A DNA stretch of 33,134 bases from Actinomycetes bacterium (GTDB lineage Bacteria; Actinomycetota; Acidimicrobiia; Acidimicrobiales; RAAP-2): positions 1 to 33,134 of the forward strand of contig JAJYWG010000033.1 in the NCBI GenBank assembly GCA_021791615.1, given 5' to 3'. The notes beneath the pieces were generated by a model that saw only the letters and a list, made by a program, of their open reading frames with translations, made no database searches and was not told the origin of the DNA. Shown here in pieces: positions 9,401-15,493 of this stretch. The position numbers and the translations under genes are program-made. Positions within the stretch are counted from its first letter, which is position 1, and each line of letters begins with the position of its first letter.

Positions 9401-9594
9401 GCAGCTCCTCGGGTACCGGCTCGGGCAGCTCCTCGGGTACGAGCTCGGGTACGAGCTCGGGCACCGGCTCGGGCACCGGCTCGGGCGGCTCGTCACAGAG
9501 CTCGTCAGGCAGTAGCCCGAATGACGGTGCAGCGGGTACCTCAAGTGCCGCCGCCACGTCCAGTTCGCCGGCCTCCTCCGGCGCGACTCGCTGA
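6442..9594 (+). CDS. membrane-anchored GH18-like glycosidase with long N-terminal region and Ser/Thr/Gly tail
   Basis: Counting from GTG 6442 (1050 aa), residues 1-135 look poorly conserved and Arg-rich. The segment from Met136 (ATG 6847, MGRPAQVLEVVTDAGSL) looks like real protein, so the true start may be there. Residues about 190-370 are Ala/Arg-rich amphipathic sequence. A membrane helix lies near 383-405 (VVVGSGVLAAVLTGVSLVGL), followed by a Pro-rich linker. The GH18 barrel runs from about 482 (VFGFAPYW) to 790. Its catalytic signature LDGVNIDFE sits near 588-596, with Glu596 as probable acid/base, and the late-strand motif GIWALGMDG is near 780. Thr/Pro/Ser linkers follow, then a roughly 80 aa domain and a Gly/Ser/Thr repeat tail. 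The fold resembles chitinase/YaaH-type spore-cortex and peptidoglycan glycosidases acting outside the membrane. The substrate is unknown. Confidence 0.8.
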   Translation: MRVHGRSTRKGRKHTVRGSERQTRCEGAAFDAYLLHPQSLEAHPCQIAVTRRGIEARLVGSDPRLIDVHTGGGAPGDVHRRQARLTTRPRRSGPARRGAHAAPSAPRRTQSTAQWTRVPWWSVSGFSADETHTDPMGRPAQVLEVVTDAGSLCFLLPAPDVAELLASVGRGSARWRRSRRPEVAWASRQGVLATALVQNFIHNRVPAASVAAAATVGVAVGAARQVAVRMGGALLSVLAPLAWFARRVAAVSSGTASWVEAFGRLVAVTMGAVVRPATRRLRASYLGRAVGATASGMASLVRVMGSEALSWTGAALRVVIVPAAALLGLFFVPVGRVTAPAYRKLARSIPGLLLAAGWRRTAIAVRRVLSVARSTAGALFPRRRRFPVVVGSGVLAAVLTGVSLVGLVGTGTVAQSARPHYRGGLLSAVPTTPGSTNASTMISMVDALEGQGTSQKPLDLPAATAPPAPAPPSLANQPPLAPHEVFGFAPYWNLPMSTGFDVNGLTTIAYFSIGVNADGTLDESGSGWNGYESQQFANLVTRAHAAGDRVVLTVNCFDQSELNQLTSTSSAQSTLAQQVVHAIEAKNLDGVNIDFEGQGSQDQVGLTNLVSQVSSAVHQSDPHYQVTMDTYASSAGDPNGFYDIKALAPIVDGFFVMAYQLNLQAAPTPASPLTSTMFSDLSTVEQYAAAVPASKVILGVPYYGYEWPTTNGTLSAQATGGATPVPYSQIVSGGTPQYWDPVTDTAWTSYQIGGQWYEEYFEDPSSLYLVAQLAQFFSLDGVGIWALGMDGNSPQMLAALDGFAPVQKSTPGPSSTSSSPTTSPAVQSTTLPNSVTSLPPTTTRPTSSPTTDVVPSTTSLPPTTTTEPGAGKATGMRFSGVWQGHTVALQFLGAAPPSSSGAPTYLGTLSGFQTDDPPYACLASGSGLAVWKFSSEPGLDVAVAVEPTSCVTATFSFPATESAVTPSGSSGTGAGTGAGTGSGSSSGSSSGTGSGSSSGTSSGTSSGTGSGTGSGGSSQSSSGSSPNDGAAGTSSAAATSSSPASSGATR
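9346..9489 (+). repeat. 12 bp tandem repeats encoding a Ser/Gly/Thr tail
   Basis: Repeated 12 bp blocks of the forms gggtaccggcgc, gggtaccggctc, gggcagctcctc and gggtacgagctc encode GTGAGTGAGTGSGSSSG-like sequence. The unit is a multiple of 3, so changes in copy number keep the reading frame. The encoded tail would be a flexible, possibly O-glycosylated, extracellular stalk. Confidence 0.9.
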
Positions 9595-9857
9595 CCGGAC
9601 GCCCGCCAAGCTCCTGAAGCGCTATGGGCCTTTCGCACGACATGGCTCGACCGCTCGGCGCCCCGAGGCGACCACCTCTTGCATCGACGATCTGCGGCTG
9701 AGCCACTCGGCGAGCAATCCGGATCATCGACCACGGTGGCGCGCGTGGAGTAACATCGCCCAGACCGGATGATGCCCCGGTGAGCCGTCACGGCTCGAAC
9801 TGCCCTTCGGGCTAATGGCCTCTGCGCTGGCGACGACGCATGTGGAGGAGGCCGACC
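9595..9857. other. spacer upstream of the hyf-like operon
   Basis: No gene is supported here. It contains the perfect inverted repeat at 9782-9796 and ends in the strong ribosome site GGAGGAGG (9844-9851) in front of hyfC. The operon promoter should lie here, but no convincing -35/-10 pair is visible. Confidence 0.5.
9782..9796. promoter_or_regulatory. perfect 7+1+7 inverted repeat upstream of hyfC
   Basis: GAGCCGT-C-ACGGCTC is a perfect pseudo-palindrome 61 bases before the likely TTG start of the operon. It could be an operator for a dimeric regulator or a small hairpin. There is no T-run, so a terminator is less likely. Confidence 0.35.
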
Positions 9858-10823
9858 TTGACGTTCAGCGTGATGGCGCCGCAGGGCATCCAGGTGCTAC
9901 AGGTGGCGACGATCGTCGTGGGCGCGCCGCTTGTGAGCGGGGTGATCGCTCACGTCGAGGCCCGGCTGCAAGGACGGCGTGGCCCTCGCATTTTGCAGCC
10001 CTACTACGACCTGTCCAAACTCTTTTGCAAGGAGACGCTGGTCACCGAGGAATCGAGCTGGGTGTTCCTCGCTGGACCGGTGGTGGCGTTCGGGTGTTAC
10101 CTCGTGGTCCCCCTTCTCATCCCGGTGCTCACCACCTACGGGCTGCCCCTTGGCTACATGGGGGACATCATGGGAGGTGGGCTGATCCTCGCCCTGGCCG
10201 GCTTTGCGGTCGCGCTGGCCAGCACTGAATCGGGCGCGCCCTATGCCCAGCTCGGTGGCAGCCGAGCGATGACCTTTGGCGCGCTGATCGAGCCGACGGT
10301 CCTGTTCGTCGTGTTCGTCGTCGCCCTCATCACCGGCACCGACCTCCCGTACGCCATGGCCGCCACCGTTCGCTCGTCGTCATCGGAGATAGTGAGCCCC
10401 GCCCATGTGCTGGCAGCGATCGCGTTCTTCCTCGTCGTGCTGTCGGACACCGGACGCATCCCAGTCGAGACCCATGCAGGGACCCTGGAGCTGGGCATGA
10501 TCGACGAGGCCAGGACGCTCGAGCATTCCGGGAGCTCGCTCGCCCTGCTCCAGTGGGGCTCGGCGATGAAGCAGCTCATTCTCTACACCATCCTCATCAA
10601 CGTCCTGGTCGCACCCTGGGGGCTCGCCGCGACGGGGACTCCTCGCGCAGTTCTCCTCGCGATCCCGGCTCTCCTGGGCAAAGCGATCGCGCTCGGCTGC
10701 GTCTTCGCCGTCGTGGACAATCTCTTCTCCAAGCTCCGCCTCTTCAAGATCACCGAATTCGTCGCCGCCGCATTCTTGCTCTCGGTCCTCGCGGTCTTCG
10801 TGTTCTACGCGGGAGGAGGGTGA
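9858..10823 (+). CDS. hyfC: HyfC/HycD/NuoH-like membrane subunit
   Basis: About 321 aa with eight membrane helices, the NuoH-like subunit that links the peripheral arm to the proton pumps in complex I-type and group 4 hydrogenase-type machines. Typical features are ARLQGRRGPRILQPYYDLSK near the N-terminus, ESGAPYAQLGGSRAMTFGAL mid-protein, and the acidic loop SDTGRIPVETHAGTLELGMI followed by EARTLEHSG. I favour the TTG start at 9858 because GGAGGAGG lies 6 bases upstream. An ATG at 9840 in the same frame would put that site inside the gene and has no ribosome site of its own. The stop overlaps the next ATG (TGATG). It is first of six coupled genes. Confidence 0.9.
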   Translation: MTFSVMAPQGIQVLQVATIVVGAPLVSGVIAHVEARLQGRRGPRILQPYYDLSKLFCKETLVTEESSWVFLAGPVVAFGCYLVVPLLIPVLTTYGLPLGYMGDIMGGGLILALAGFAVALASTESGAPYAQLGGSRAMTFGALIEPTVLFVVFVVALITGTDLPYAMAATVRSSSSEIVSPAHVLAAIAFFLVVLSDTGRIPVETHAGTLELGMIDEARTLEHSGSSLALLQWGSAMKQLILYTILINVLVAPWGLAATGTPRAVLLAIPALLGKAIALGCVFAVVDNLFSKLRLFKITEFVAAAFLLSVLAVFVFYAGGG

Positions 10824-11488
10824 TGCACACGGTGCCATCCACGTTCGCCGGCGTGGCTGACGTCGTCGCGATCCTGGTGCTGCTGACCGAGTTCGCGATG
10901 CTGCGAGCGCCCCTGCTGCGCTCGCAAGTAAGGCTCTATGCGTTCCAGTCGCTGGTTGTGACCGGGCTGGCCCTGTACGTTGCCGTGGCGCGGCACGTCG
11001 ACGGGCTCTACGCGCTTGCCGCCTTCTCGTTCGCCCTGAAAGTTGTGCTGGTCCCTGGAGTGATCCTGCGCCTCTTGCGAGGTGCCGATGCCGACCTGTC
11101 GGGGAGCCCGGTGTTCGGAGTGGCCACCATGACCCTCGTCGCTCTCGGTGTCAGTGCGTTCGGGTTTTTCACCGTTGGGGCACTGCACGTGCACTCCACC
11201 GTGCTGCCGACCCCAGCGCTCGCCATCGCAGTCGCCGTGGTGCTCGTCGCATTCGTCCTCATCGTCCTGCGATCCGACGTGGTCTCACAGGCGATCGGGT
11301 TCTTCTCGCTCGAGAACGGCGTCTCGGTTGCCAGCCTGGTGGTTGCCTCCGGGCTGCCGCTGGTGGTCGACGTCGCATTCCTCTTCGACCTCCTCGTGGC
11401 AGTGGTGGCCTTCGGAGTCATCATGCGGGTCCACCACGGGCGCAAGCGCACGCTGTCCACTGACCTGCTGGACCAGCTCAAGGGATGA
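10823..11488 (+). CDS. hyfE: HyfE-like (NuoK-related) membrane subunit
   Basis: 221 aa and almost entirely hydrophobic, with six or seven helices. The order of conserved patches fits HyfE: YAFQSLVVTGLALYVAVARH, FALKVVLVPGVILRLLR, then SQAIGFFSLENGVSVASL, where the Glu in SLENG matches the NuoK-type membrane acidic residue. The C-terminal hydrophilic tail is short (HHGRKRTLSTDLLDQLKG). It corresponds by position and size to hycP of the Mycobacterium tuberculosis hycDPQE locus (from memory). The start ATG overlaps the hyfC stop by one base, and its stop overlaps hyfF (ATGA). Confidence 0.88.
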   Translation: MHTVPSTFAGVADVVAILVLLTEFAMLRAPLLRSQVRLYAFQSLVVTGLALYVAVARHVDGLYALAAFSFALKVVLVPGVILRLLRGADADLSGSPVFGVATMTLVALGVSAFGFFTVGALHVHSTVLPTPALAIAVAVVLVAFVLIVLRSDVVSQAIGFFSLENGVSVASLVVASGLPLVVDVAFLFDLLVAVVAFGVIMRVHHGRKRTLSTDLLDQLKG

Positions 11489-12984
11489 TCGTGTCTTCCG
11501 CACTCATCACCCTTGTCGTCGTTCCGCTTCTCGTTGCGATCGCGTCGCTCCTCCTTCCCGTGCGTGCGTCGAAAGCGCTGAGCGTTCTCTCGGGCGTGGC
11601 ATCGTTCGGGCTCTCGCTCGTCTTGATCCCGGCAGTTGTCCACCATCTCCGCGTGGGTACCGGGGACGTGCTGAGCGTGGACGCGCTCTCGATGGTGTTC
11701 CTCGTCGCCACCTCGTTCGTCTACGCGATCACTGCCTTGTACGCCGTCGGGTACCTGCACGCGGCTGGGAGCGCGGTCGGCACGCGCTACACCCGTCGCT
11801 TCTTCGCTGGGATCAACGTGTTCTGCTGGGCGATGATGGTGGCGACGTTGGTGAACGGCCTGGCCTTGCTCTGGGTGGCCATCGAGATCACCACGGTCGT
11901 CTCTGCCCTTCTCGTGGCAATCGACGACACCGACGGCGCTTCCGAGGCGAGCTGGAAGTACCTCCTCATCGCATCGATGGGACTGGGCATCGCGCTGCTC
12001 GCGACCATCATCATGTACTACGCGGGCAGCACGGTGTTCGGCTCAGCGTACGACCTCTCTTACGTGAAGCTCCTTGCGGGGGCCATGCATTTCCCGCCCA
12101 ACGCGGTGCGGCTCGCGTTCGTGCTTGCCGTGCTCGGGTTCGGGACGAAAATGGGATTGGCACCGGTGCACACCTGGCTGCCAGACGCCCATTCCGAAGC
12201 TCCCACGCCGATCTCGGCCCTCCTCTCGGGGGCTCTGCTCGCCGTCAGCTTCTACGCCATCCTCCGCTACTTCCAGATTGCCGAGCGTGCCTTGGGCCCG
12301 ACGTTCCCTCGAAACGTCCTGCTCGTCTTCGGGCTCGCGTCATTGCTGCTCGCTGCCCTCTATGTGCTGCGCCAACGCGACCTCAAGCGACTGCTCGCCT
12401 ACTCGAGCGTCGAGCACATGGGCATCCTCGCGATCGGCATGAGCTTCGGGGCGTCCATCGCGATCGTCGGGGTGCTACTTCAGGTGCTGGCTCACGCAGC
12501 CGCGAAGAGCACCGCGTTCTTCGGGGCAGGATCAGTCGTCCGCAAGTTCACCTCCAAAGACATGACCCGTATCCGCGGCGCCGTGGGAGTCCTCCCGTGG
12601 AGCGGCACGATGTTGGTTCTTGCGATCCTCGCGCTCTCGGGTATGCCCCCGTTTGGGATATTCCGCAGTGAGTTCTTCATCGTCTCGGGAGGGCTTGCGA
12701 GCTCCCACGACGCCGTCACGGTGGTCCTGGTGGGGCTGGTGACGCTGGCATTTTTGGGCATCTCGTGGTTCACCATCCAGACCATGCTGACTCCCGATGC
12801 GACGACGGCCAGGCCTGGGCCTGGCGCAGCGGCCGCGACCGTGCAAAAAGGAGAGGTCAGCCGCTTGATCGTCGTTGCGATGGCCCTGGGCATCCTCGCG
12901 CTCGCCGTGCTGGGCGTCCATCCCCCGGCAGAGCTGAGCACGCTGCTGGCCCACGCGGCACGTGAGCTCGGAGCGCCGAAATGA
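11485..12984 (+). CDS. hyfF: HyfF-like antiporter-type proton-pump subunit (NuoL/M/N family)
   Basis: 499 aa with about 14 membrane helices. It carries the Mrp/NuoN hallmarks: a Glu in WVAIEITTVVSALLVA (helix 5), KMGLAPVHTWLPDAHSEAPT with its Lys (helix 7), KRLLAYSSVEHMGILAIGMS, and HAAAKSTAFFGAGSVVRKFT. These charged residues form the proton path. It is therefore likely an active proton or sodium translocator, unlike the cofactor-depleted peripheral subunits of the same operon. The start overlaps hyfE and the stop overlaps hyfG (ATGA). Confidence 0.92.
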   Translation: MIVSSALITLVVVPLLVAIASLLLPVRASKALSVLSGVASFGLSLVLIPAVVHHLRVGTGDVLSVDALSMVFLVATSFVYAITALYAVGYLHAAGSAVGTRYTRRFFAGINVFCWAMMVATLVNGLALLWVAIEITTVVSALLVAIDDTDGASEASWKYLLIASMGLGIALLATIIMYYAGSTVFGSAYDLSYVKLLAGAMHFPPNAVRLAFVLAVLGFGTKMGLAPVHTWLPDAHSEAPTPISALLSGALLAVSFYAILRYFQIAERALGPTFPRNVLLVFGLASLLLAALYVLRQRDLKRLLAYSSVEHMGILAIGMSFGASIAIVGVLLQVLAHAAAKSTAFFGAGSVVRKFTSKDMTRIRGAVGVLPWSGTMLVLAILALSGMPPFGIFRSEFFIVSGGLASSHDAVTVVLVGLVTLAFLGISWFTIQTMLTPDATTARPGPGAAAATVQKGEVSRLIVVAMALGILALAVLGVHPPAELSTLLAHAARELGAPK

Positions 12985-14630
12985 CAGAGCATCCCGGGGT
13001 GAGCGGTGCTCACAATGCAGCCGGCGGGTCTCGGAGGTTCGAAGCGACAGAGCGAGACGAGATGCCCCAAGGACCAGAGATGTCCGAGAGCTCTGACGCG
13101 CTAGACCCGAACGCGCTTCGAGAGCGAGTACTGGACGCGCTGCGGCGGGGAGGTCGGTTCTGCGGGCTGTTCGGGTCTGCCGCGCCGGGTGGAACCCAAC
13201 TGCTCGCCGTGGTTGCACACGAGGGTGCGTTCAGGACCACGACGATGAACGTGCCTGCGGGGCTCTCGTCGTACCCTGCCCTCACTCCCAGCATCGCGGC
13301 GGCCGCGTGGTACGAGCGGGAGATCCACGACCTGTTCGGTCTGGAGCCGGCCGGCCATCCCCGCCTCGATCCCCTCGTCCTTCCCCTCGCTGACGGCGCA
13401 GCCCACCCGCGCCCGGGATCGCACGGCAATGCCAGCCCACGCGCGCCCAGCCCGCTCGCGCCCAGCCCACTCGCGCCCAGCCCACGCGCCCCCGGCCTGG
13501 TCCAGCTCGACACGACCCCGCTGCCGGCGCACTTGCATGGCGAGGGAGTCTTCACCCTGCCGTACGGCCCGGTCCGCTCCGGGGTGTTCGAGTCCATCGA
13601 GTACCTGCTGGAGACGCCGGGCGAGTACCTCCCGCACGTGCGCTCCCGCGTGTACTACAAGCATCGCGGGATAGAAGTCCGCTTCGAGGGCATGGACGTT
13701 GCCGACGGCGTGCTGTTGGCAGAGAGGTTCGAGGGCACGGCGTCGGTGGCGCACGCCATCGCGTTCAGCCGAGCGATCGAGCGATTGGCCGGGATGACGG
13801 CGTCGGAGGAAGCGGAGCTCGTGCGCATCATCCACGCGGAGCTCGAACGCGTGGCGGCGCACCTCGACACGTTCATCCGCCAGGTCGAAGCCGCCGGGCA
13901 GGCCGTCGCCTACAGCCGCCTCACGCTGCACAAAGAGAGGGTCCAACGCCTGCGAGCGCGCTTGTGTGGGAGCAGGTTCGGTCGAGGTGTCGTCATCCCG
14001 GGCGGGGTTGCCGGCGCGCCGAGCCTGCAGCGGAGCGACTTGGTTGCCATCACCGGCAAGATCGAGAGCGCGGCCACCGCCGACCTCCGCCTCTTGATGG
14101 CGACGCCTTCCTTTGTGGACCGGCTCCGGGGGACCGGCGTGGTGCCCGAGGAGGTTGCCCGGCGACACGGGGCGGTGGGTCCCGTCGGAAGGGGCTCAGG
14201 CCAGACGGTGGACGTGCGCGCTTCCCATCCCTACGGCGCCTACGGACTTCTCGGTTACGAGCCCGTCGAGCCGAGCGACGAGGGCGACGTCCTGGCTCGC
14301 CAACGCGTGCGCTTGCAGGAGATAGCCGGCGCCTTCCGGCTCATCGAGGGAGCGGCCCTCCGACTCGATCGAGTCGCAGGTTCGGGTCGCTGGCGTGTGC
14401 CGCTCGAGGCCGGGGTGAGCGGCGAGGCGCTCGGCTGGGCCGAGTCGCCCCAGGGCGAGATCCTCTCTCTCGTGAGAGCCGAGGAAGGTCACCTCGTTCG
14501 AGTGAAGCCTCGCTCAGCTTCCTTTCACAACTTGGCGCTCTTTGCGACAGCCTTTCCTCGGGACATCTTCACCGATTTCGCCTTCATCGAGGCCAGTTTC
14601 GGGCTCTCGGTCGCCGGGGTGGCGGGATGA
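12981..14630 (+). CDS. hyfG: HyfG/HycE-like 'large subunit' lacking the NiFe ligands
   Basis: 549 aa: an N-terminal NuoC-like 30-kDa domain (WYEREIHDLFGLEPAGHPRL, about 110-129), a low-complexity linker from a 15 bp repeat (about 150-172), then a NuoD/hydrogenase-large-subunit domain (SRVYYKHRGIEVRFEGMDV, HAELERVAAHLDTF). The proximal NiFe motif of HycE-type enzymes (CGIC) reads EGTA at 251-254. The C-terminal DPCxSC-type motif is replaced by FIEASFGLSVAG. All four metal-ligand cysteines are absent, so it cannot bind a NiFe centre in the usual way. This matches Ehr-type complexes or a NuoD-like quinone-site role. It is 4-base coupled with both neighbours. The substrate is unknown. Confidence 0.9.
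   Translation: MTEHPGVSGAHNAAGGSRRFEATERDEMPQGPEMSESSDALDPNALRERVLDALRRGGRFCGLFGSAAPGGTQLLAVVAHEGAFRTTTMNVPAGLSSYPALTPSIAAAAWYEREIHDLFGLEPAGHPRLDPLVLPLADGAAHPRPGSHGNASPRAPSPLAPSPLAPSPRAPGLVQLDTTPLPAHLHGEGVFTLPYGPVRSGVFESIEYLLETPGEYLPHVRSRVYYKHRGIEVRFEGMDVADGVLLAERFEGTASVAHAIAFSRAIERLAGMTASEEAELVRIIHAELERVAAHLDTFIRQVEAAGQAVAYSRLTLHKERVQRLRARLCGSRFGRGVVIPGGVAGAPSLQRSDLVAITGKIESAATADLRLLMATPSFVDRLRGTGVVPEEVARRHGAVGPVGRGSGQTVDVRASHPYGAYGLLGYEPVEPSDEGDVLARQRVRLQEIAGAFRLIEGAALRLDRVAGSGRWRVPLEAGVSGEALGWAESPQGEILSLVRAEEGHLVRVKPRSASFHNLALFATAFPRDIFTDFAFIEASFGLSVAGVAG
13431..13487 (+). repeat. about 3.8 copies of a 15 bp repeat inside hyfG
   Basis: Units gcgcccagcccrctc at 13443-13457, 13458-13472 and 13473-13487, with a partial copy before them. 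They encode SPRAPSPLAPSPLAPSPRAP, a Pro/Ala/Ser linker between the NuoC-like and NuoD-like domains. The frame is preserved. Confidence 0.93.
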
Positions 14631-15493
14631 TGCCCTGGATCCCGAGGGGGCTCCGAGAGGGCATTGTCACCAGCCGCTACCCGCGGCACCCTGACGGGTA
14701 CGGCGAGGGGTTCCGAGGCACGGTGATCGTTCATGCGACCTCTGGCACACCCGAGCAGCTCGCGTTGGCAACGCGCGCGTGCCCGACCGGAGCCATCACG
14801 ACCGTGCACGACCGCCCGCGGGTGGATCGTGGTCGCTGCATCCTGTGTGGCCGGTGTGCCGAGTTGGCCCCAGCGGTCTTCAGCCTCGATCCCTCCTTCG
14901 AGACGGCAGCGGTCGACCCAAGGGGGCTCGTCGTCCCCGCGGGTGACGACGACGAAAGTGCCGTGGAACAGGTGAGGAGCCAGCTGGCCGGCCGGGTGCG
15001 GATGCTGCGCCGGTCGGTGCAGGTCCGCCACGTCGACGTCGGATCTGACGGCGCCGACGAGTGGGAAGTTGCGGCGCTCTCCAACCCCGTCTACGACGTA
15101 CAGCGCCTGGGGATCTTCTTCACGGCCAGTCCCCGGCACGCCGACCTGCTGCTCGCCACCGGGGTCGGAGCAGTCGGGATGCTCGGCCCGCTGCGCGAGA
15201 CCTACGACGCCATGCCGACACCCAAGGTCGTCGTCGCAGCGGGCGTGGACGCCGTGAGCGGCGGCCTCCTCGGTGGGGGCTACGCGTCTCGGGGAGGTCT
15301 CGTCGGAGAGATACCCGTCGATGTGCTCGTCCCCGGTTCGCCGGCGACGCCGTTCGGGCTGCTGTACGGCATTCTCCTCGCAGTCGGCCGCCTGACGGGA
15401 GCGAAACCACGTCGATCCCGCACGAGCGCCACACGCACGAGCGTGGCTCACCCGGACGGACCGACGTCCTCGGCGCCAGGCAGCAGGTCGTGA
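14627..15493 (+). CDS. fusion of a one-cluster ferredoxin domain and a NuoB/HyfI-like domain lacking cluster N2 cysteines
   Basis: 288 aa. Residues 1-125 contain a ferredoxin-like domain with Cys52 (ACPTGAI) and Cys71, Cys74, Cys77 (CILCGRC), enough for one [4Fe-4S] cluster. The second cluster's ligands are missing. Residues about 135-255 follow HyfI/NuoB closely (ALSNPVYDVQRLGIFFTASP, then RHADLLLATG, VDVLVPGSPATPFGLLYGIL). The CNGCD motif, however, reads DGAD (141-144), the GTCA-type Cys is Asp208, and PGCPP is PGSPA (Ser238). All four N2 cysteines are gone, and the protein has no others. It may accept electrons at the ferredoxin domain, but the usual wire to a NiFe or quinone site is broken. 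A basic/Ser/Thr tail follows. It is coupled to both neighbours. Confidence 0.85.
   Translation: MMPWIPRGLREGIVTSRYPRHPDGYGEGFRGTVIVHATSGTPEQLALATRACPTGAITTVHDRPRVDRGRCILCGRCAELAPAVFSLDPSFETAAVDPRGLVVPAGDDDESAVEQVRSQLAGRVRMLRRSVQVRHVDVGSDGADEWEVAALSNPVYDVQRLGIFFTASPRHADLLLATGVGAVGMLGPLRETYDAMPTPKVVVAAGVDAVSGGLLGGGYASRGGLVGEIPVDVLVPGSPATPFGLLYGILLAVGRLTGAKPRRSRTSATRTSVAHPDGPTSSAPGSRS

Noticed and set aside
15061..15489. Upstream extension of the hyfB reading frame over the NuoB-like gene
   Set aside because: The extension is Arg/Pro-rich and overlaps a conserved gene. GTG 15490 gives the family's N-terminus and a GTGA overlap.
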